Origin: Enhygromyxa salina
Lineage (GTDB): Bacteria; Myxococcota_A; Polyangia; Nannocystales; Nannocystaceae
Direction: 5' to 3'
DNA: 41,762 nucleotides
Assembly: GCF_002994615.1 (NCBI RefSeq)
Contig: NZ_PVNK01000055.1
Span: 1-41,762 of the forward strand
The notes beneath the pieces are model-generated. The model had not been told where the DNA came from. It was given only the letters and a program-made list of their open reading frames with translations, and did no database searches. Positions 15,862 through 26,200 of this stretch are shown here, in pieces. The translations under genes and the position numbers were made by a program. The number at the start of each line of letters is the position of its first letter. The first letter of the stretch is position 1.

Positions 15862-17150
15862 GGGAGTGACTCGATGTCGTCCCAACCGGGCACGTCATCA
15901 GCGAAGCCGAGCTCGGCCCAGGACAGCGGGTGGGCGTCGTACCAGGGGCTTCCATTGTGATAGCGAAACATCTTGAAGCCCTGCAGCAAGCTGTCCATGC
16001 GCAGCTGGGCCGCCTCAGCATCGGGGAACTTCTTGCTCGGGTGGAGCCTCCGCAGCACGTCCTTGTCTTCGAGCACCAGCGCCTGCAAGTAGGTCTGCCG
16101 AACCTGCTGGACAGCGGCCTCGGCGTGCTCACGCGTGAAGGCCTCGGCCTCACCGACCCGGTAGGTCATCTCGGTCAAGAAGCGCAGCAGATCGCGGAAG
16201 TAGCCCCCACAGCGCGCGCTGAGCCAGCGAGGGATCGCCTGATCGGCGAACAGATTCCGGGGCACGCGGCGAAACAGGGCCCTCGCCATTGCCTCGACGC
16301 CCGCGAAATTGAGGCTGCCATCGCGCTCATAGACCCTGACCATGGGCAAGAACTGCAGCTCCGAGCCAAAGTTTGCGGCCAGCTCCGAGGCCCTGCGGAC
16401 CATGAAGGGCGGGACCGTGTAGATGGTATGGACCGGGGGCCGCAGATCTCGGCCCTGCACGATGAACGCGCCGAACCAGTGGTTGTGAAACTCCTCGCGG
16501 CGCGCAGACGCGTGGAGGTCGCCGGTCGCCCGCTTCTCGGCCCCGTCGACGATGATCACGAGCTCCTTGCCGGCTTCGTGCGAAGCCGCGGCAGCCTGCT
16601 CGAGCAGACCGTGGATATGCTGGCGGAGGCCGTCGCGCTGTCGCAGCTTCTTGGCTACTGCCTGAAACAAGGTGTCATCCGTCGTCAGCTTGGCCTTGAC
16701 GCCCTCGACGTTGCCCTCGACGCTGACCTCTGACTTTAGGAGCCTCCACACCCGTTGGACGTACTCGCCGGCCCACGCGCTGGCGCCCTCGGGCTTGCCG
16801 TCGGGGAACACGCTGAGGACCAGCGCGAGCATCAGATCCTCCGTTGAAACAGGCCGCTCGTCGCTGAGCCACTGCCCGGCGTCGGCCATCACGACTCGGT
16901 AGCCTTGCGCGCGGAGCTTCTTCTCGAGCTGCTTGAGCTCTGTGGTCTTCCCGCTGCCACGCAGGCCTGTGACGAGCTGCGCCGTGGGCTCGGAGGCAAG
17001 ATCGATGACGTCCGCGAGGCGGTCACGCCAGGGCGCACCTCGGAGGTTGAACTCGGGGGCGTCGAAGTCGAAGTGGCGCGGGTCTTCGGGCCCGACGGGC
17101 TCCTCGGGCTTGCAGTCGGCGATCAGCTTGCGTTTTAGGTCGCGGTCCAT
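15858..17150 (-). CDS. P-loop ATPase, partner of the STAND-like protein
   Basis: This 430-residue soluble ATPase has a full Walker A, GLRGSGKTTEL (62-72), and Walker B, ELVIIVDGAEK (196-206). The C-terminal half is helical with RWLSARCGGYFRDLLRFLTE (near 310), as in AAA-type lid regions of STAND or KAP-like proteins. It ends in WDDIESLP, and its stop overlaps the GTG of the next gene by 4 nt, so the two proteins are almost certainly made together. Family beyond AAA-like P-loop ATPase is not assigned. The active ATPase paired with an inactive STAND-like partner suggests a signalling or conflict system; that is an inference. Confidence 0.8.
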   Translation of the reverse strand: MDRDLKRKLIADCKPEEPVGPEDPRHFDFDAPEFNLRGAPWRDRLADVIDLASEPTAQLVTGLRGSGKTTELKQLEKKLRAQGYRVVMADAGQWLSDERPVSTEDLMLALVLSVFPDGKPEGASAWAGEYVQRVWRLLKSEVSVEGNVEGVKAKLTTDDTLFQAVAKKLRQRDGLRQHIHGLLEQAAAASHEAGKELVIIVDGAEKRATGDLHASARREEFHNHWFGAFIVQGRDLRPPVHTIYTVPPFMVRRASELAANFGSELQFLPMVRVYERDGSLNFAGVEAMARALFRRVPRNLFADQAIPRWLSARCGGYFRDLLRFLTEMTYRVGEAEAFTREHAEAAVQQVRQTYLQALVLEDKDVLRRLHPSKKFPDAEAAQLRMDSLLQGFKMFRYHNGSPWYDAHPLSWAELGFADDVPGWDDIESLP

Positions 17151-17258
17151 TCGCTCGCTGGATCCTACCTTGAACGGACGCTTTCGTCCCCGGGGCCTGT
17201 CGCACGCGGCTTGGCGTCCCCGGCGCGACGCGACGCAGGCAGCGACGCCGCTGCGCTC

Positions 17259-18350
17259 TCAGGGCTGCGGCGCCGGTCGGATCGGCAGGCTCGGCAGCGC
17301 CTCCGTCGCCAGTCGATACTCCGACGGCCAGGGGTAGTGCTGACAATCGTGGCGACTGTAGAAGTCGATCACGTCCTCCCAGTCGACGAGGTGCTCGTCG
17401 AGCGCCCGGACGATCTCGGCCGCGTCCTCTTTGCAGGCAATCACGTCTGGGCCCGGGTCGTGGGCGCGGGCGGCCATGCCGAGGAGGCCGACGACCTCGG
17501 GCGGAACCTGGCGGACCCAGGCGGCGCCCAGGGCCGTGATCTCGAGCATGCGCAGGTCGATGACCTCGACGCTGTGGCTGCCCCCGCAGACGGAGATGTC
17601 GAAGGTCTGGCCGGGATCGATGACCATCGCGTCGTAGTTGAACACCACGGGCGACTTGCACTCGCCGCCCTCGGCCTTGCGCATGAACAGCCGATAGGCG
17701 AGGGGCTGCTCGCCGTTGTTCGTCACCACCAAAGTGGTGTGCCTGCCCTTGCTGATGATCCCCCGGCGCTCGAGCGAGAGGGTGTCGACCCGGACCTTGA
17801 AGGTCAAGGGGCCGATGCGCTTGGAGCTCCCTGGCGCGATGATCTTGGGTGAGCCGTAGCTGATCGGGTGGGAGAAGGCGTTGGGCTGGCGAAGCTCCTC
17901 GATCGTCAGCGGGTCGAGGTCGAGCGCCACGGCGGTCTCGAGGACGTGGCCGCGGTAGAGGGTCTCGAGCTCTTGTTGGGTCACCGGGGCGGGCTCGACC
18001 TCGACCGCGCTCACGGCCCCGGTCTCGACCCCGGCCTCGGTCTGCGTCTCGGCGAGGGCCGCGGACTCGGTGTCGCGGTTGGCGTCGAGGAGCTTCCACA
18101 GGCCAAAACCGGCGCCCGCGACGATCGCAAGGCCGACGCCGATCATCAAGGCGATGGCGGTCGTGCGGGGGACAGCTGCGCCCCCAGGCTTCGGTGGCTC
18201 CGGAGCTGGCGCCGCGACCTTGCGCTTGGGGTCCAGCACGATCTCGAGGTTCGGCGCCGCGCGGTCCCAGTCGGGGGAGTCGACGAGCCGAGTTCCCGGC
18301 GGGAGGATCGGACCCGGGGTCTCGGGCGCCGGCTTGCGGTCCTTGGACAT
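17259..18350 (-). CDS. single-pass membrane protein, function unknown
   Basis: This 363-residue protein has a Pro-rich cytoplasmic N-terminus (1-62), one membrane segment (about 63-86, TAIALMIGVGLAIVAGAGFG) and a large extracytoplasmic part with Cys residues (GGECKSP, SVCGG, VIACKED, HDCQHY). A beta-rich domain is likely around 160-260 (TLVVTNNGEQPLAYRLF, VIDPGQTFDISV). No known family. It lies 108 nt upstream of the ATPase gene in the same orientation and may belong to the same transcript; the gap has no clear terminator. The start ATG 18348-18350 is the only one that gives a reasonable N-terminus. Confidence 0.7.
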   Translation of the reverse strand: MSKDRKPAPETPGPILPPGTRLVDSPDWDRAAPNLEIVLDPKRKVAAPAPEPPKPGGAAVPRTTAIALMIGVGLAIVAGAGFGLWKLLDANRDTESAALAETQTEAGVETGAVSAVEVEPAPVTQQELETLYRGHVLETAVALDLDPLTIEELRQPNAFSHPISYGSPKIIAPGSSKRIGPLTFKVRVDTLSLERRGIISKGRHTTLVVTNNGEQPLAYRLFMRKAEGGECKSPVVFNYDAMVIDPGQTFDISVCGGSHSVEVIDLRMLEITALGAAWVRQVPPEVVGLLGMAARAHDPGPDVIACKEDAAEIVRALDEHLVDWEDVIDFYSRHDCQHYPWPSEYRLATEALPSLPIRPAPQP

Positions 18351-18533
18351 GGCGGTGAAATCTACCCCAACCTCGGACGCTGCACCCCCAGCTCGGTGTC
18401 AGTCCCCCGTGGCTTGGACATCTGTGCACGCTGTTCCAGGGCAGGGGCTCCGCGCACGAGCGTCGGGGCGCGCTCGCCTGCGAGGGGCCGGTGCTATGGT
18501 ACCCGCGAGCGCTCGCCCGTTCGGAGCTTGAGC

Positions 18534-19286
18534 ATGTCGACACGCGTCGTTCAGATCAGCATTGCGTCCCTGCTGCTCGCGCCGTCGCTGGCCTGCGCAG
18601 GCGGGACCAGCGAAGAGGGGACCTTCGGCACCTTCTCCGGCGGCTCGTACACGACCTTGACCACGGCGGACGACGAGCCGGGCGACGCGACCGACGCCGG
18701 GTCCGGCGAGGGTGACTCGAGCTCGGGCGACGGCGACCCGGGCGACGGCGATGGCGACGGCGATGGCGACGGCGACGGCGACGGCGACGGCGACCCGAGC
18801 ACGGGCGACGGTGACGGTGACGGCGACGGCGGCGGCCCGAGCTGCGGCAACGGCATCGTCGAGCAGGGCGAGACCTGCGATGGCAACGACTTCGGCGCTC
18901 TGACCTGCGCCGACTACGGCTTCGATCAGGGCTCACTGGCCTGCCTCGCCTGCGCGATCGATATCTCGGGCTGCTCGAACGGTGGCGGCGGCGGCGGCCA
19001 GCCGGTCGACGGGCTGTACTCGCACTGCCTCGTGCCCGACGAGTGCCTGGGCCTCGACGCCTGCGCGACGGTCACGATGATGGGCGAGGTCGACCCCTTC
19101 GATGGGTTCTGCACCAACTATTGCGCGAACGATGGCGAGTGCCTCGTCAACCACGGGGGCACGGCGACCCCCGTGTGCAATTCCGAGGTGAGCCCCTACT
19201 GTGTGTTGGACTGCGCGGGGGGCGAGACGTGCCCGGCGGGCATGGCCTGCACGCTGCTCGATGGCGACAAGGAGTGGTGCTATTAA
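18534..19286 (+). CDS. Cys-rich lipoprotein with Gly-Asp linker
   Basis: This 250-residue protein has a lipoprotein leader ending in SLACAGG. A low-complexity acidic linker of Gly-Asp repeats spans roughly residues 60-100. It is followed by CGNGIVEQGETCDGNDFG, the Cys-rich repeat common in myxobacterial surface proteins (DUF4215-like), and by a further Cys-rich C-terminus with even spacing (CLVPDEC, NYCANDGEC, DCAGGETC). It is predicted to be surface-exposed and disulfide-bonded. Exact function unknown. It is convergent with the Gly-His protein, 34 nt between stops. Confidence 0.85.
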   Translation: MSTRVVQISIASLLLAPSLACAGGTSEEGTFGTFSGGSYTTLTTADDEPGDATDAGSGEGDSSSGDGDPGDGDGDGDGDGDGDGDGDPSTGDGDGDGDGGGPSCGNGIVEQGETCDGNDFGALTCADYGFDQGSLACLACAIDISGCSNGGGGGGQPVDGLYSHCLVPDECLGLDACATVTMMGEVDPFDGFCTNYCANDGECLVNHGGTATPVCNSEVSPYCVLDCAGGETCPAGMACTLLDGDKEWCY

Positions 19287-19298
19287 TCCGCTCGAGAC

Positions 19299-19324
19299 CT
19301 AGGCATTGCACCAGGGGCTGCTAG
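19299..19324. repeat. deletion remnant of the palindromic element
   Basis: An 18-bp segment, GCATTGCACCAGGGGCTG, is flanked on both sides by CTAG (19299-19302 and 19321-19324). It matches the right end of the 166-bp element (GCATTGCACCCCGGGCTG plus CTAG) with two changes. The left part of the element is missing. The right CTAG holds the TAG stop of the neighbouring minus-strand gene. It lies between two convergent genes. Confidence 0.65.
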
Positions 19325-19956
19325 AGCTCGACTTCGCCGCTGTAGGTGCCGCCGACGCCCGTGAGGCCATCGAGCGTGACGCTGCCGGCGCAGTCCTCGA
19401 GCTCGTTGGTGCCGCTGTCGTCGTCGAGGACCATGTCGCCGAGGGCGTTGCCCTGGCTGTCGATCGAGCCCTCGAAGGAATAGTCGATGCTGCCTTCACC
19501 ACCGAGGATCGCGCCGACGAAGACGCCGGAGGTCGAGAAGTACTCGGCGGCCGGCTGGTCACATGGACCGGCGTGCTCGATGAGGAACGGGCTGGAGAAG
19601 CTGCCCTCGAGGTCGCCGGTGAAGCTGAAGGTCGCAGGGAGCTCGATGACGCACAGGTCTGGCGCCTCCTGGGAGATATAGGTAGGTGCGCCCATCTCCA
19701 CGCTGAAATCGCCCGCGACATCGATCGCGTCATCGTGATGGCCGTGGCCGTGGCCGTGGCCGTGGCCGTGACCGTGGCCGTGGTGACCGTGTCCGTGTCC
19801 GTGGCCGTGCCCGTGCCCGTGTCCGTGACCGTGGCCGTGCCCACTCTTGGCCCGCTCGGGCGAGTTGCCCTGGATGTTCTTGTGGGCGTAGGCGGAGCCT
19901 GCTGTGGCCACGACGAGGGTGAGTCCGGCCAAAACTGCAGCTACGTTCGATGTCAT
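19321..19956 (-). CDS. secreted His-rich (Gly-His repeat) protein
   Basis: This 211-residue protein has a Sec signal peptide ending in GSAYA. A Gly-His run, roughly residues 39-74 with two HH breaks, follows; such runs bind Ni, Zn or Cu. The C-terminal domain (about 80-211) is beta-rich and resembles a secreted single-domain sandwich (APTYISQEAPDLCVIELPAT, SIDYSFEGSIDSQGNALGDM), somewhat like DUF3224. There is a strong ribosome binding site (GGAGG) before ATG 19954-19956. The stop TAG is within a CTAG that ends an element remnant. A role in metal storage or scavenging is inferred. Confidence 0.8.
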   Translation of the reverse strand: MTSNVAAVLAGLTLVVATAGSAYAHKNIQGNSPERAKSGHGHGHGHGHGHGHGHGHGHHGHGHGHGHGHGHGHHDDAIDVAGDFSVEMGAPTYISQEAPDLCVIELPATFSFTGDLEGSFSSPFLIEHAGPCDQPAAEYFSTSGVFVGAILGGEGSIDYSFEGSIDSQGNALGDMVLDDDSGTNELEDCAGSVTLDGLTGVGGTYSGEVEL

Positions 19957-19975
19957 CTTCCGACCTCCATGACCG

Positions 19976-19989
19976 GGATGCTAGCATCC
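19976..19989. promoter_or_regulatory. 14-bp perfect palindrome upstream of the His-rich gene
   Basis: GGATGCTAGCATCC reads the same on both strands. It lies 20 nt before the start codon of the Gly-His protein, a position where a dimeric repressor could block transcription or translation. No regulator is assigned. Confidence 0.5.
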
Positions 19990-20072
19990 GGTGATTTTTT
20001 GAAAAGGGCGATTTCGTCAATTGATATATCTGCGTCGTCATCGCATTGGTGGATGGCGCAATCGAGGCTGCG

Positions 20073-20120
20073 GCCCCATTCGCAAGCCGTCCAGATCATC
20101 GCACAGCGAGCGAATGGGGC
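20073..20120. repeat. 11-bp inverted repeat with 26-bp spacer
   Basis: GCCCCATTCGC (20073-20083) pairs perfectly with GCGAATGGGGC (20110-20120). It is in the 280-bp space between the Gly-His gene and the large 20237-26470 gene. Confidence 0.55.
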
Positions 20121-20124
20121 AGTT

Positions 20125-20140
20125 TGCTCGAATTCGAGCA
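20125..20140. promoter_or_regulatory. 16-bp perfect palindrome
   Basis: TGCTCGAATTCGAGCA is fully self-complementary, typical of an operator for a dimeric regulator. It is 169 nt upstream of the Gly-His gene start and downstream of the large gene, so it most probably concerns the former. Confidence 0.5.
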
Positions 20141-20174
20141 AAGGGGCGAGTTCGCGTTTGTCGCACGCACGACT

Positions 20175-20211
20175 CAGGGGTCACCTGCACCAACCTGCGG
20201 TGCGACCCCTG
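20175..20211 (-). terminator. hairpin downstream of the large gene
   Basis: CAGGGGTC (20175-20182) pairs with GACCCCTG (20204-20211), with an inner GCACC/GGTGC stem. It lies 26 nt after the stop of the 2077-residue protein and is a good terminator candidate, although without a T-run. Confidence 0.55.
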
Positions 20212-20236
20212 GGTCATGCTTGCGTGGATCGGAGGC

Positions 20237-23200
20237 TCAACGCTGGGGCGGCGCGGTCTCGCGGATCAGCGCGCCATGCCCCGTGGTCATGACCAGGATC
20301 GCAAAGCGCTCGACCTGATCGAGCTCGTTGGTCGAGAGCGACGCGTAGTCGAAGGCCCCACGTATGTCGGTGTAACCGTCTTTGTAGAACCCGACCGCGC
20401 CGTCACCCTTGCGCGCGTAGACCTTGACGTAGGCCCGCGTCAGCGGCTTGTTGGTCCCGCGCTCCTGAACCCGCAGCTGGCCGAACTGTTCGATCACGCG
20501 TACGTGCAGATCGTGGGCATAGTTGGCCTTTGATCGGCGCAGGCCCTCGCCGACGATCTCGATGATGGTGTTCGCGCTGCGGTACTCGGGCGGCAGCTCG
20601 AAGCGGTGCTCGGTCTGATCTGCGGGCAATTCGTGGCGCGCGCTGTGATTGGGTTGGACGATCGAGAAGCGGCCCGACTGATCCTTCATGAAGGGCTGAC
20701 GCGAGAACAACAGCTCGATGTCCATGCGGTAATAGCTGACCGTGCACGCGGCCAGGTTTTGGTAGCTGAGGGCGATCGTGCTGCCGTCGACCTCGAAGTC
20801 GAACCCGACCTCGGTCGCGGCGAGGCGCGCGTGCTCCTGCTCGCGGCTGTCGGCGTCAACGACTTGGGTGGCCGCGCCCTCGGCCTCGTCGAGGACCGCG
20901 AGGAGGTTGGCGAAGCGCTCGCGCCAGCGATCGACGGGGTGCTCTCGATGGCGGGCGGCGAGCTCGCGGGCGCGGGCGGTGTCTTCGACGAGCAGGGCCG
21001 CGTAGGCGCGGAGATAGTCGAACTGCAGCTGCCCGGTGACAGACTGGGCGTCGACGCGCTCGAGCAGGGCGAGGCCGTCGGCGACGCGATCTTGCAAGAG
21101 CAGGTACGAGGCCGCGGCGAGGAGCTGCTCATCGCTGGGGCGGCGCAGATAGACCAGCCCGCGCAAGAAGGCCTGATACTGAGCCGCGAACGCGGTGTTG
21201 AGGATCTTGCGTCGGGCCCCGAGCTGGTGGGCGCGGGCGTTGACGAGCGGCGCGTACTCGAGGTGCTCGTACCAGCCGCGGGTGACGGGGTCGACGCGGA
21301 TCAGCGGCGAGTCGATCGCGAGGCCGCAGCCGCGCAAGAGCGCGTCTTGGTGACGCAGGTACACGCCGATCGCCTCGACGTCGGCGTGGTGGACCGCGTA
21401 GGACCACAGCAGGTCATCGTAGACGTGGCGCCGGGACAGGCGGGCCAAGATCGCCTCGAACAGGCCGCGCTCGCGCATTCGCCAGGCGACGCGGCTCAGC
21501 TCGAGGCGCTCGACGTTGTGCTGGTCGAGGTAGCGCAGGAGCTCGTCGTCGTCGGCGTGCTGCGAGACGTGGCTCCACGACGCGGTGTCGACCACGCTGA
21601 GCCGACGCACGACCTCGAGGGTTGTCGGCGCGGCGAACACCGCGAGCGCGCCGTTCTTGGCCACGTGGACCGGGAAGTGGGCGAAGCTGCCGGGGGCGGG
21701 GAAGTAGAAGGCGTACTCGATCGCGTGGGTCCCGTGGGGCGGGAGGTGAACGTGGAGGTCCCGGGTCGCGCGGCCGTTGGACACGGGCATCGCGCCGCGG
21801 GGGATCTGGACCAGGAGCTCGAGCTTGTGGGCCGAGGAGCTCGGGTTGGTCAGCACGACCTGGCAGACGTAGACCGTGTGGATCAGCAGCTCGCCCTCGA
21901 CGTATTTGTCGTGGCGCTCGTTGTCTTCGTAGCGGTAGCGATCGTCGGCCCGAAAGTAGTTTTGGCTGACGAGCACGCCGAGCGGGCGCGGGTCGGGCTC
22001 GACCGCGACGATCTGCTCGTGGAAGGTGATCAGCGGGGACTTGGCGCCGAGGGTCAGCGCGGCCCCGTCGAGGCTGGTCTCGGTCGGCTCGGCGTCGAAG
22101 GGCAGGTCGAGGACCGCGAGCGCGCACATCATCTCGGCGAAGTTGGCGGTCGCGCGGACGAAGTGGCCCGACAAGAAGGGCCCGTCGCCGCTGTGCGCGG
22201 CGTAGTCACGCCAAAAGGCGTTGACGCCGATCAGCTCGGGGCCCTGCGCGGTCGGGGGCCGGCGATAGTAGTTGTTCTCGGCCCACTCTTGCGTCTTGTC
22301 GAGGACCCGATAGAGGCGTCGGGCCTCCTCGCGCGCGGCGACGTCTTCGTCGAGGCGAGCGCGGCTGCTGAGGCCATCGAGCATCGGCGCCTCGGCGGGG
22401 GGAGCTGCTCGCTTGCTCTTGCGGCGGCTGCGTGAGGGGCTGCCCAGCGTTGGGGGGGGTCCGCCTGGGCCCGGTCCGAGCGGGGGTGGGCCGCTCGGCG
22501 GGCCTCCGAAGCTGCCCCCGCTCGGCCCGCCGCCGCCCTCGGCCAGGCTGAGCTCCTCGGCCTCGGCCTCGGCCTCGGCCGCGAGCTCGTCGAGGCCGAG
22601 GGGGTCACGGGTGTCGAGCGCGCTGCCCTGGAGGGCCGTATCGAACGCGGCGTTGTCACCCTCGAGGTCGGGCGGGAGCAGATCAAAGCGATCGTTGATG
22701 TGGCGCGCGGTCGGCCCGGGCTCGCCCTCGACTCGGGTTGCGAGCAGGATGCGCTCGAGGGTGTTGAGGCGGCCGTAAGCCCAGGGCTCGAGGTAGCCGG
22801 CCAGATCGTCGCCGAGCAGGTAGTGATCGATGAAGGTCTTGTCGCGCTTGTTGGCCAGGTAGGGCTGGATGTGCGCGGCGAAGAAGGCCGGGTCTTTGCG
22901 CGACAAGAACAAGCTCAGCTCGTGGCAGGCGTACTTGCTGTACTTGCTGCGCTGATCCTCGGGCGAGAGCGAGGGCCAGCGGGTCACAAACTCGAACTCG
23001 CGCAGGTGGCTGTCGTTGGACAGGGTCAAGAGCAGGGCGTGGGCCTTGGCGAGGGTGTCGACGACCTCGAGCTTGGCGGTGTGGATGTCGTCGAGGGTCA
23101 GCGTGGCCCCGGGCGCGAGGCCGGTCCGCTGCTTGCGCTTGACGAAGTGCCCGTCGGGCGCGAGCCCGTTGTCGAGGCGTAGATCCCGGGGCGCGGCCTC

Positions 23201-26200
23201 GACCTCGGGCAGGGTCGCGTCGCGCGAGGCGAGCCCGCGCGCGTTGGCGGCCACGACATGCACGAGCTGGTGGCCGGCGAGCTCCTCGCGGGCGAGGGTC
23301 ACGACGCCCTCGTCGTCGAGCTCGAGGTTGAGGGCGACGTAGGCGGGCGCGGCGAGGAAGTCGAGGTTGTTGGAGGGCGCGGCCTGGATGGCCCGGGGCA
23401 CGGGCGCGGGCGCGGCTGGGGGTCGCGCCATCGCCTCGCTCTTGCCCGCCGCGCCGAAGGACGCTCCAGCCTTGGCTGACTCGGTGCCCGTGGAGGTCCC
23501 GCGCCGGGCCCAGGGGTTGAGCAGCAGGCCCGGGCGCTCGAGCATGGTGCCAGCGAAGATCTCGGCCCTGCGACGCTCGAGGATGTAGCGGTACTCGTCG
23601 CCGATGTCGCGGCCCGAGAGGTAGTGGCTGCTGCTGCGACGGACGCTCGCGGACAGCGGCTCGGGGAGGCGGACACGATCGAGCGAGCTGCGGGCGCGGG
23701 TGGCCGCGACGAAGCGACTGGCGAAGAGGTGGACCCGGGTGTCGGCGTCGGCCCCGGCGACGCGGACGCGCAGGCGCTGCTCGTCGACCTCGATCGCGGC
23801 CACGCGCAGACGCTCGGGCGCGCGCAGCTCGAGGTGGCGCTTGGCCGAGAGGGCGAAGCCGCTCTTGGCCTCGCCGCCGACCCGGACCCGGACCCGCTGG
23901 CGATCGTGGGCGAGGACGAGGTCGTAGTCGCCGGGCTCGAGCCCGCGGATTTGAATCGCGTCGTCGTCGATCGAGACCGCGTCCATGCGCTCGCGCAGAT
24001 AGCCGCTGCCGCGGCGCTCGAGCAGCGAGCGGACGGGCGCGTCGTCGTCGTCGAGCCTGGCCAGGGTGAGCTCCTGACCGGCGGCGATGTGGATGATGGT
24101 GGGGATCGAGCCCGTTGGCCGCGGCAGGGTCCAGCTGGCCTGACCGCCCGCGCCGAGCGAGGCCTGGATGTTGTCGATGTCGTCGAGGCGCCCGAGCTCG
24201 ACGCGGCCGCGGGCGTCGGTCTGGAGCGCGATCTGCATGCGCGCGTTGAAGTCGAGGTGGCCAAAGCTGAGGTTGACCTGCATGTCGGGCCGCGGCTCGC
24301 CGGACTTGCCGAGGGCGTGGAGCACGTAGCCCGAGGCGGTCGCGGCGAGGTGGAGCCCGACGATCTCGGCGCCGACGTCGATCCCGTTGACCGCGATCGA
24401 GCTGCGGTCCGAGAGCTCGACGTCGCGCTGCTCGCTGAGGCTCCGGACCTTGGCCCGGACCTCGAACGAGAGCTGCGCGAGGGCCTCGGGGACCTTGAAC
24501 GAGTGGACGGCCTCGGCCGCGTCATCGAGCTCGAGGGCCACGGTCACGCTCGAGCTGGTCCCGTGGCGGTCGCTCGAGGTGATCACGAGCTGCGGCGCCG
24601 AGAGCAGGCTCGGGGCCGCGGGCAGGCCGTTGACGCTCAGGGTCGCGCGGATGACCAGGTCGGCGGTCTGCCCGGCGATCAGCTGCTCGCGCTCGACGTG
24701 GACCCCGGCCCGGAGCTGGTAGCGCTCGGCCTCGACGCGGAGGCTGGCGATCGAGCTCGCGCGGCCGTGGCGGAGCAGGATCTTGCTCGTCGAGCCGGCT
24801 GCGCTGTAGGGGATCCGGACCTCGGCCCGCTCGTTGGCCGGGTACTCGCGGCCGCCAAACCACACGCTGGCCTCGGGCACGAGCTCGTCGTCTTCATTGA
24901 GGATCGTGAGCACGTGACCGGCGGCGCTGAGGCGCTCGACGAAGCGCAGCCCGCCCTTGCGGACGAGCGCGCGGCTGCTCTTGCCGCCGCCGATCAGCTC
25001 GATCACGTAGGTGCCCGGCTCGGTCAGCGACTCGAATTTCAAGCTCCGTCGGACCCGGCGCAGGGCCGGCTCGTCGTACTCGATCACGCGCTCGTGGTTG
25101 GCCACGAGCCCGTCGAGATCGACGCTCGTGTCGAGCTCGCGGCCGTGGGTCTGAAAGTAGGCCAGGGTGTTGATCTCGAACACCTTCACGACCAGCGCCG
25201 GGACCTTCTTGAGGTCGACGCGCAGCTCGACGGGCTCGTTGGCGCCGACGTAGCGCGGGTTGTCGGGTGCGAGCTCGATGTCGACCCGATCCTCGAGCTC
25301 GCCGTAGTACGAGGGGCTGTCGAGCAGCGAGTACCAGCGCTCCTGATCGCCGACCCCGGCCAGGATCTTGGTCTCGGCGAACACGCGGCGCAGGTAGTCG
25401 CCGTCGAGGAAGGGGCGGTAGGCGTCGTAGTCGTCGACGCTGGGATCGGCGAAGATCTGGCCGAGGTAGTCGCGCATCAGCGCGTCGTCGCCGGCCACGG
25501 GCGCGAGGCCGGTCGCCGCGACGTAGTCCTGGCCGAAGCGGGCGAGCGCGCGCTGGTGGGCGCGGCGGTAGTCGCTGGCCATGTACGCGGCCTGGCGCGG
25601 GAGCCTGATGTAGCGATCGAAGCGGGCGCGGTCGTAGACCCCGCGCCGCCGATCGAAGTCGAGGCGGTGGTAGAGCACGTGGAGCTTGAGGCTGTTGAAG
25701 GTCTCGGCGAGGGGCTCGACGAAGGCCCACAGCGTGTCGAGGTGCGCGTCCATCCGGGCTGGCTCGGCGTCGAGGTCGACGTCGGGCCCCGGTTTCAGCC
25801 GCGACAGGAGGACCTCGACGAAGCGGCGCTCTGAGACCAAAGCGGGGCGCGCCGTGGCGAGGGCGTTGAGCTGGGCGAGGGTCAGGAGCGAGTGGATCGG
25901 GAGCCCGCCGAAGCCGCGCGAGTGCTTGTCGTCGAGCTCGCGCAGGACGAGGGCGACGAGCGAGGGGTAGTCGGGCCGGCGCAGGCGTGAGAGCAGCGCG
26001 CGCAGCCGGGTCAGCGAGCCGGCGATCTGTTTGGACTCGGTCAGCCAGTCGAGCGCGCGATCGGTGAAGCCATCGAGGTTGTCGTGGCGGCCCAGGGCGT
26101 CGACGAGGAACGCCTCGCGGCCGATCTGCGCGGGGTCGAGGCGGGTCGGCAGCTCGCTGCGCGCGTCCTCGGTCTCGCGCTGATGATCGAAGGTCAGGTT

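Noticed and set aside
19738..19850. Tandem GTGGCC repeats as a CRISPR or regulatory array
   Set aside because: They encode the Gly-His run of the minus-strand protein and have no spacers.
20046..20318. Short coding frames on both strands in the gap after the Gly-His gene
   Set aside because: They share similar peptides only because the DNA there is palindromic; no leader, ribosome binding site or domain supports them.
23624..25834. Plus-strand open frame of 736 codons opposite the giant gene
   Set aside because: Composition is dominated by Val, Glu, Asp and Gly with no domain, and it mirrors the codon bias of the minus-strand gene.
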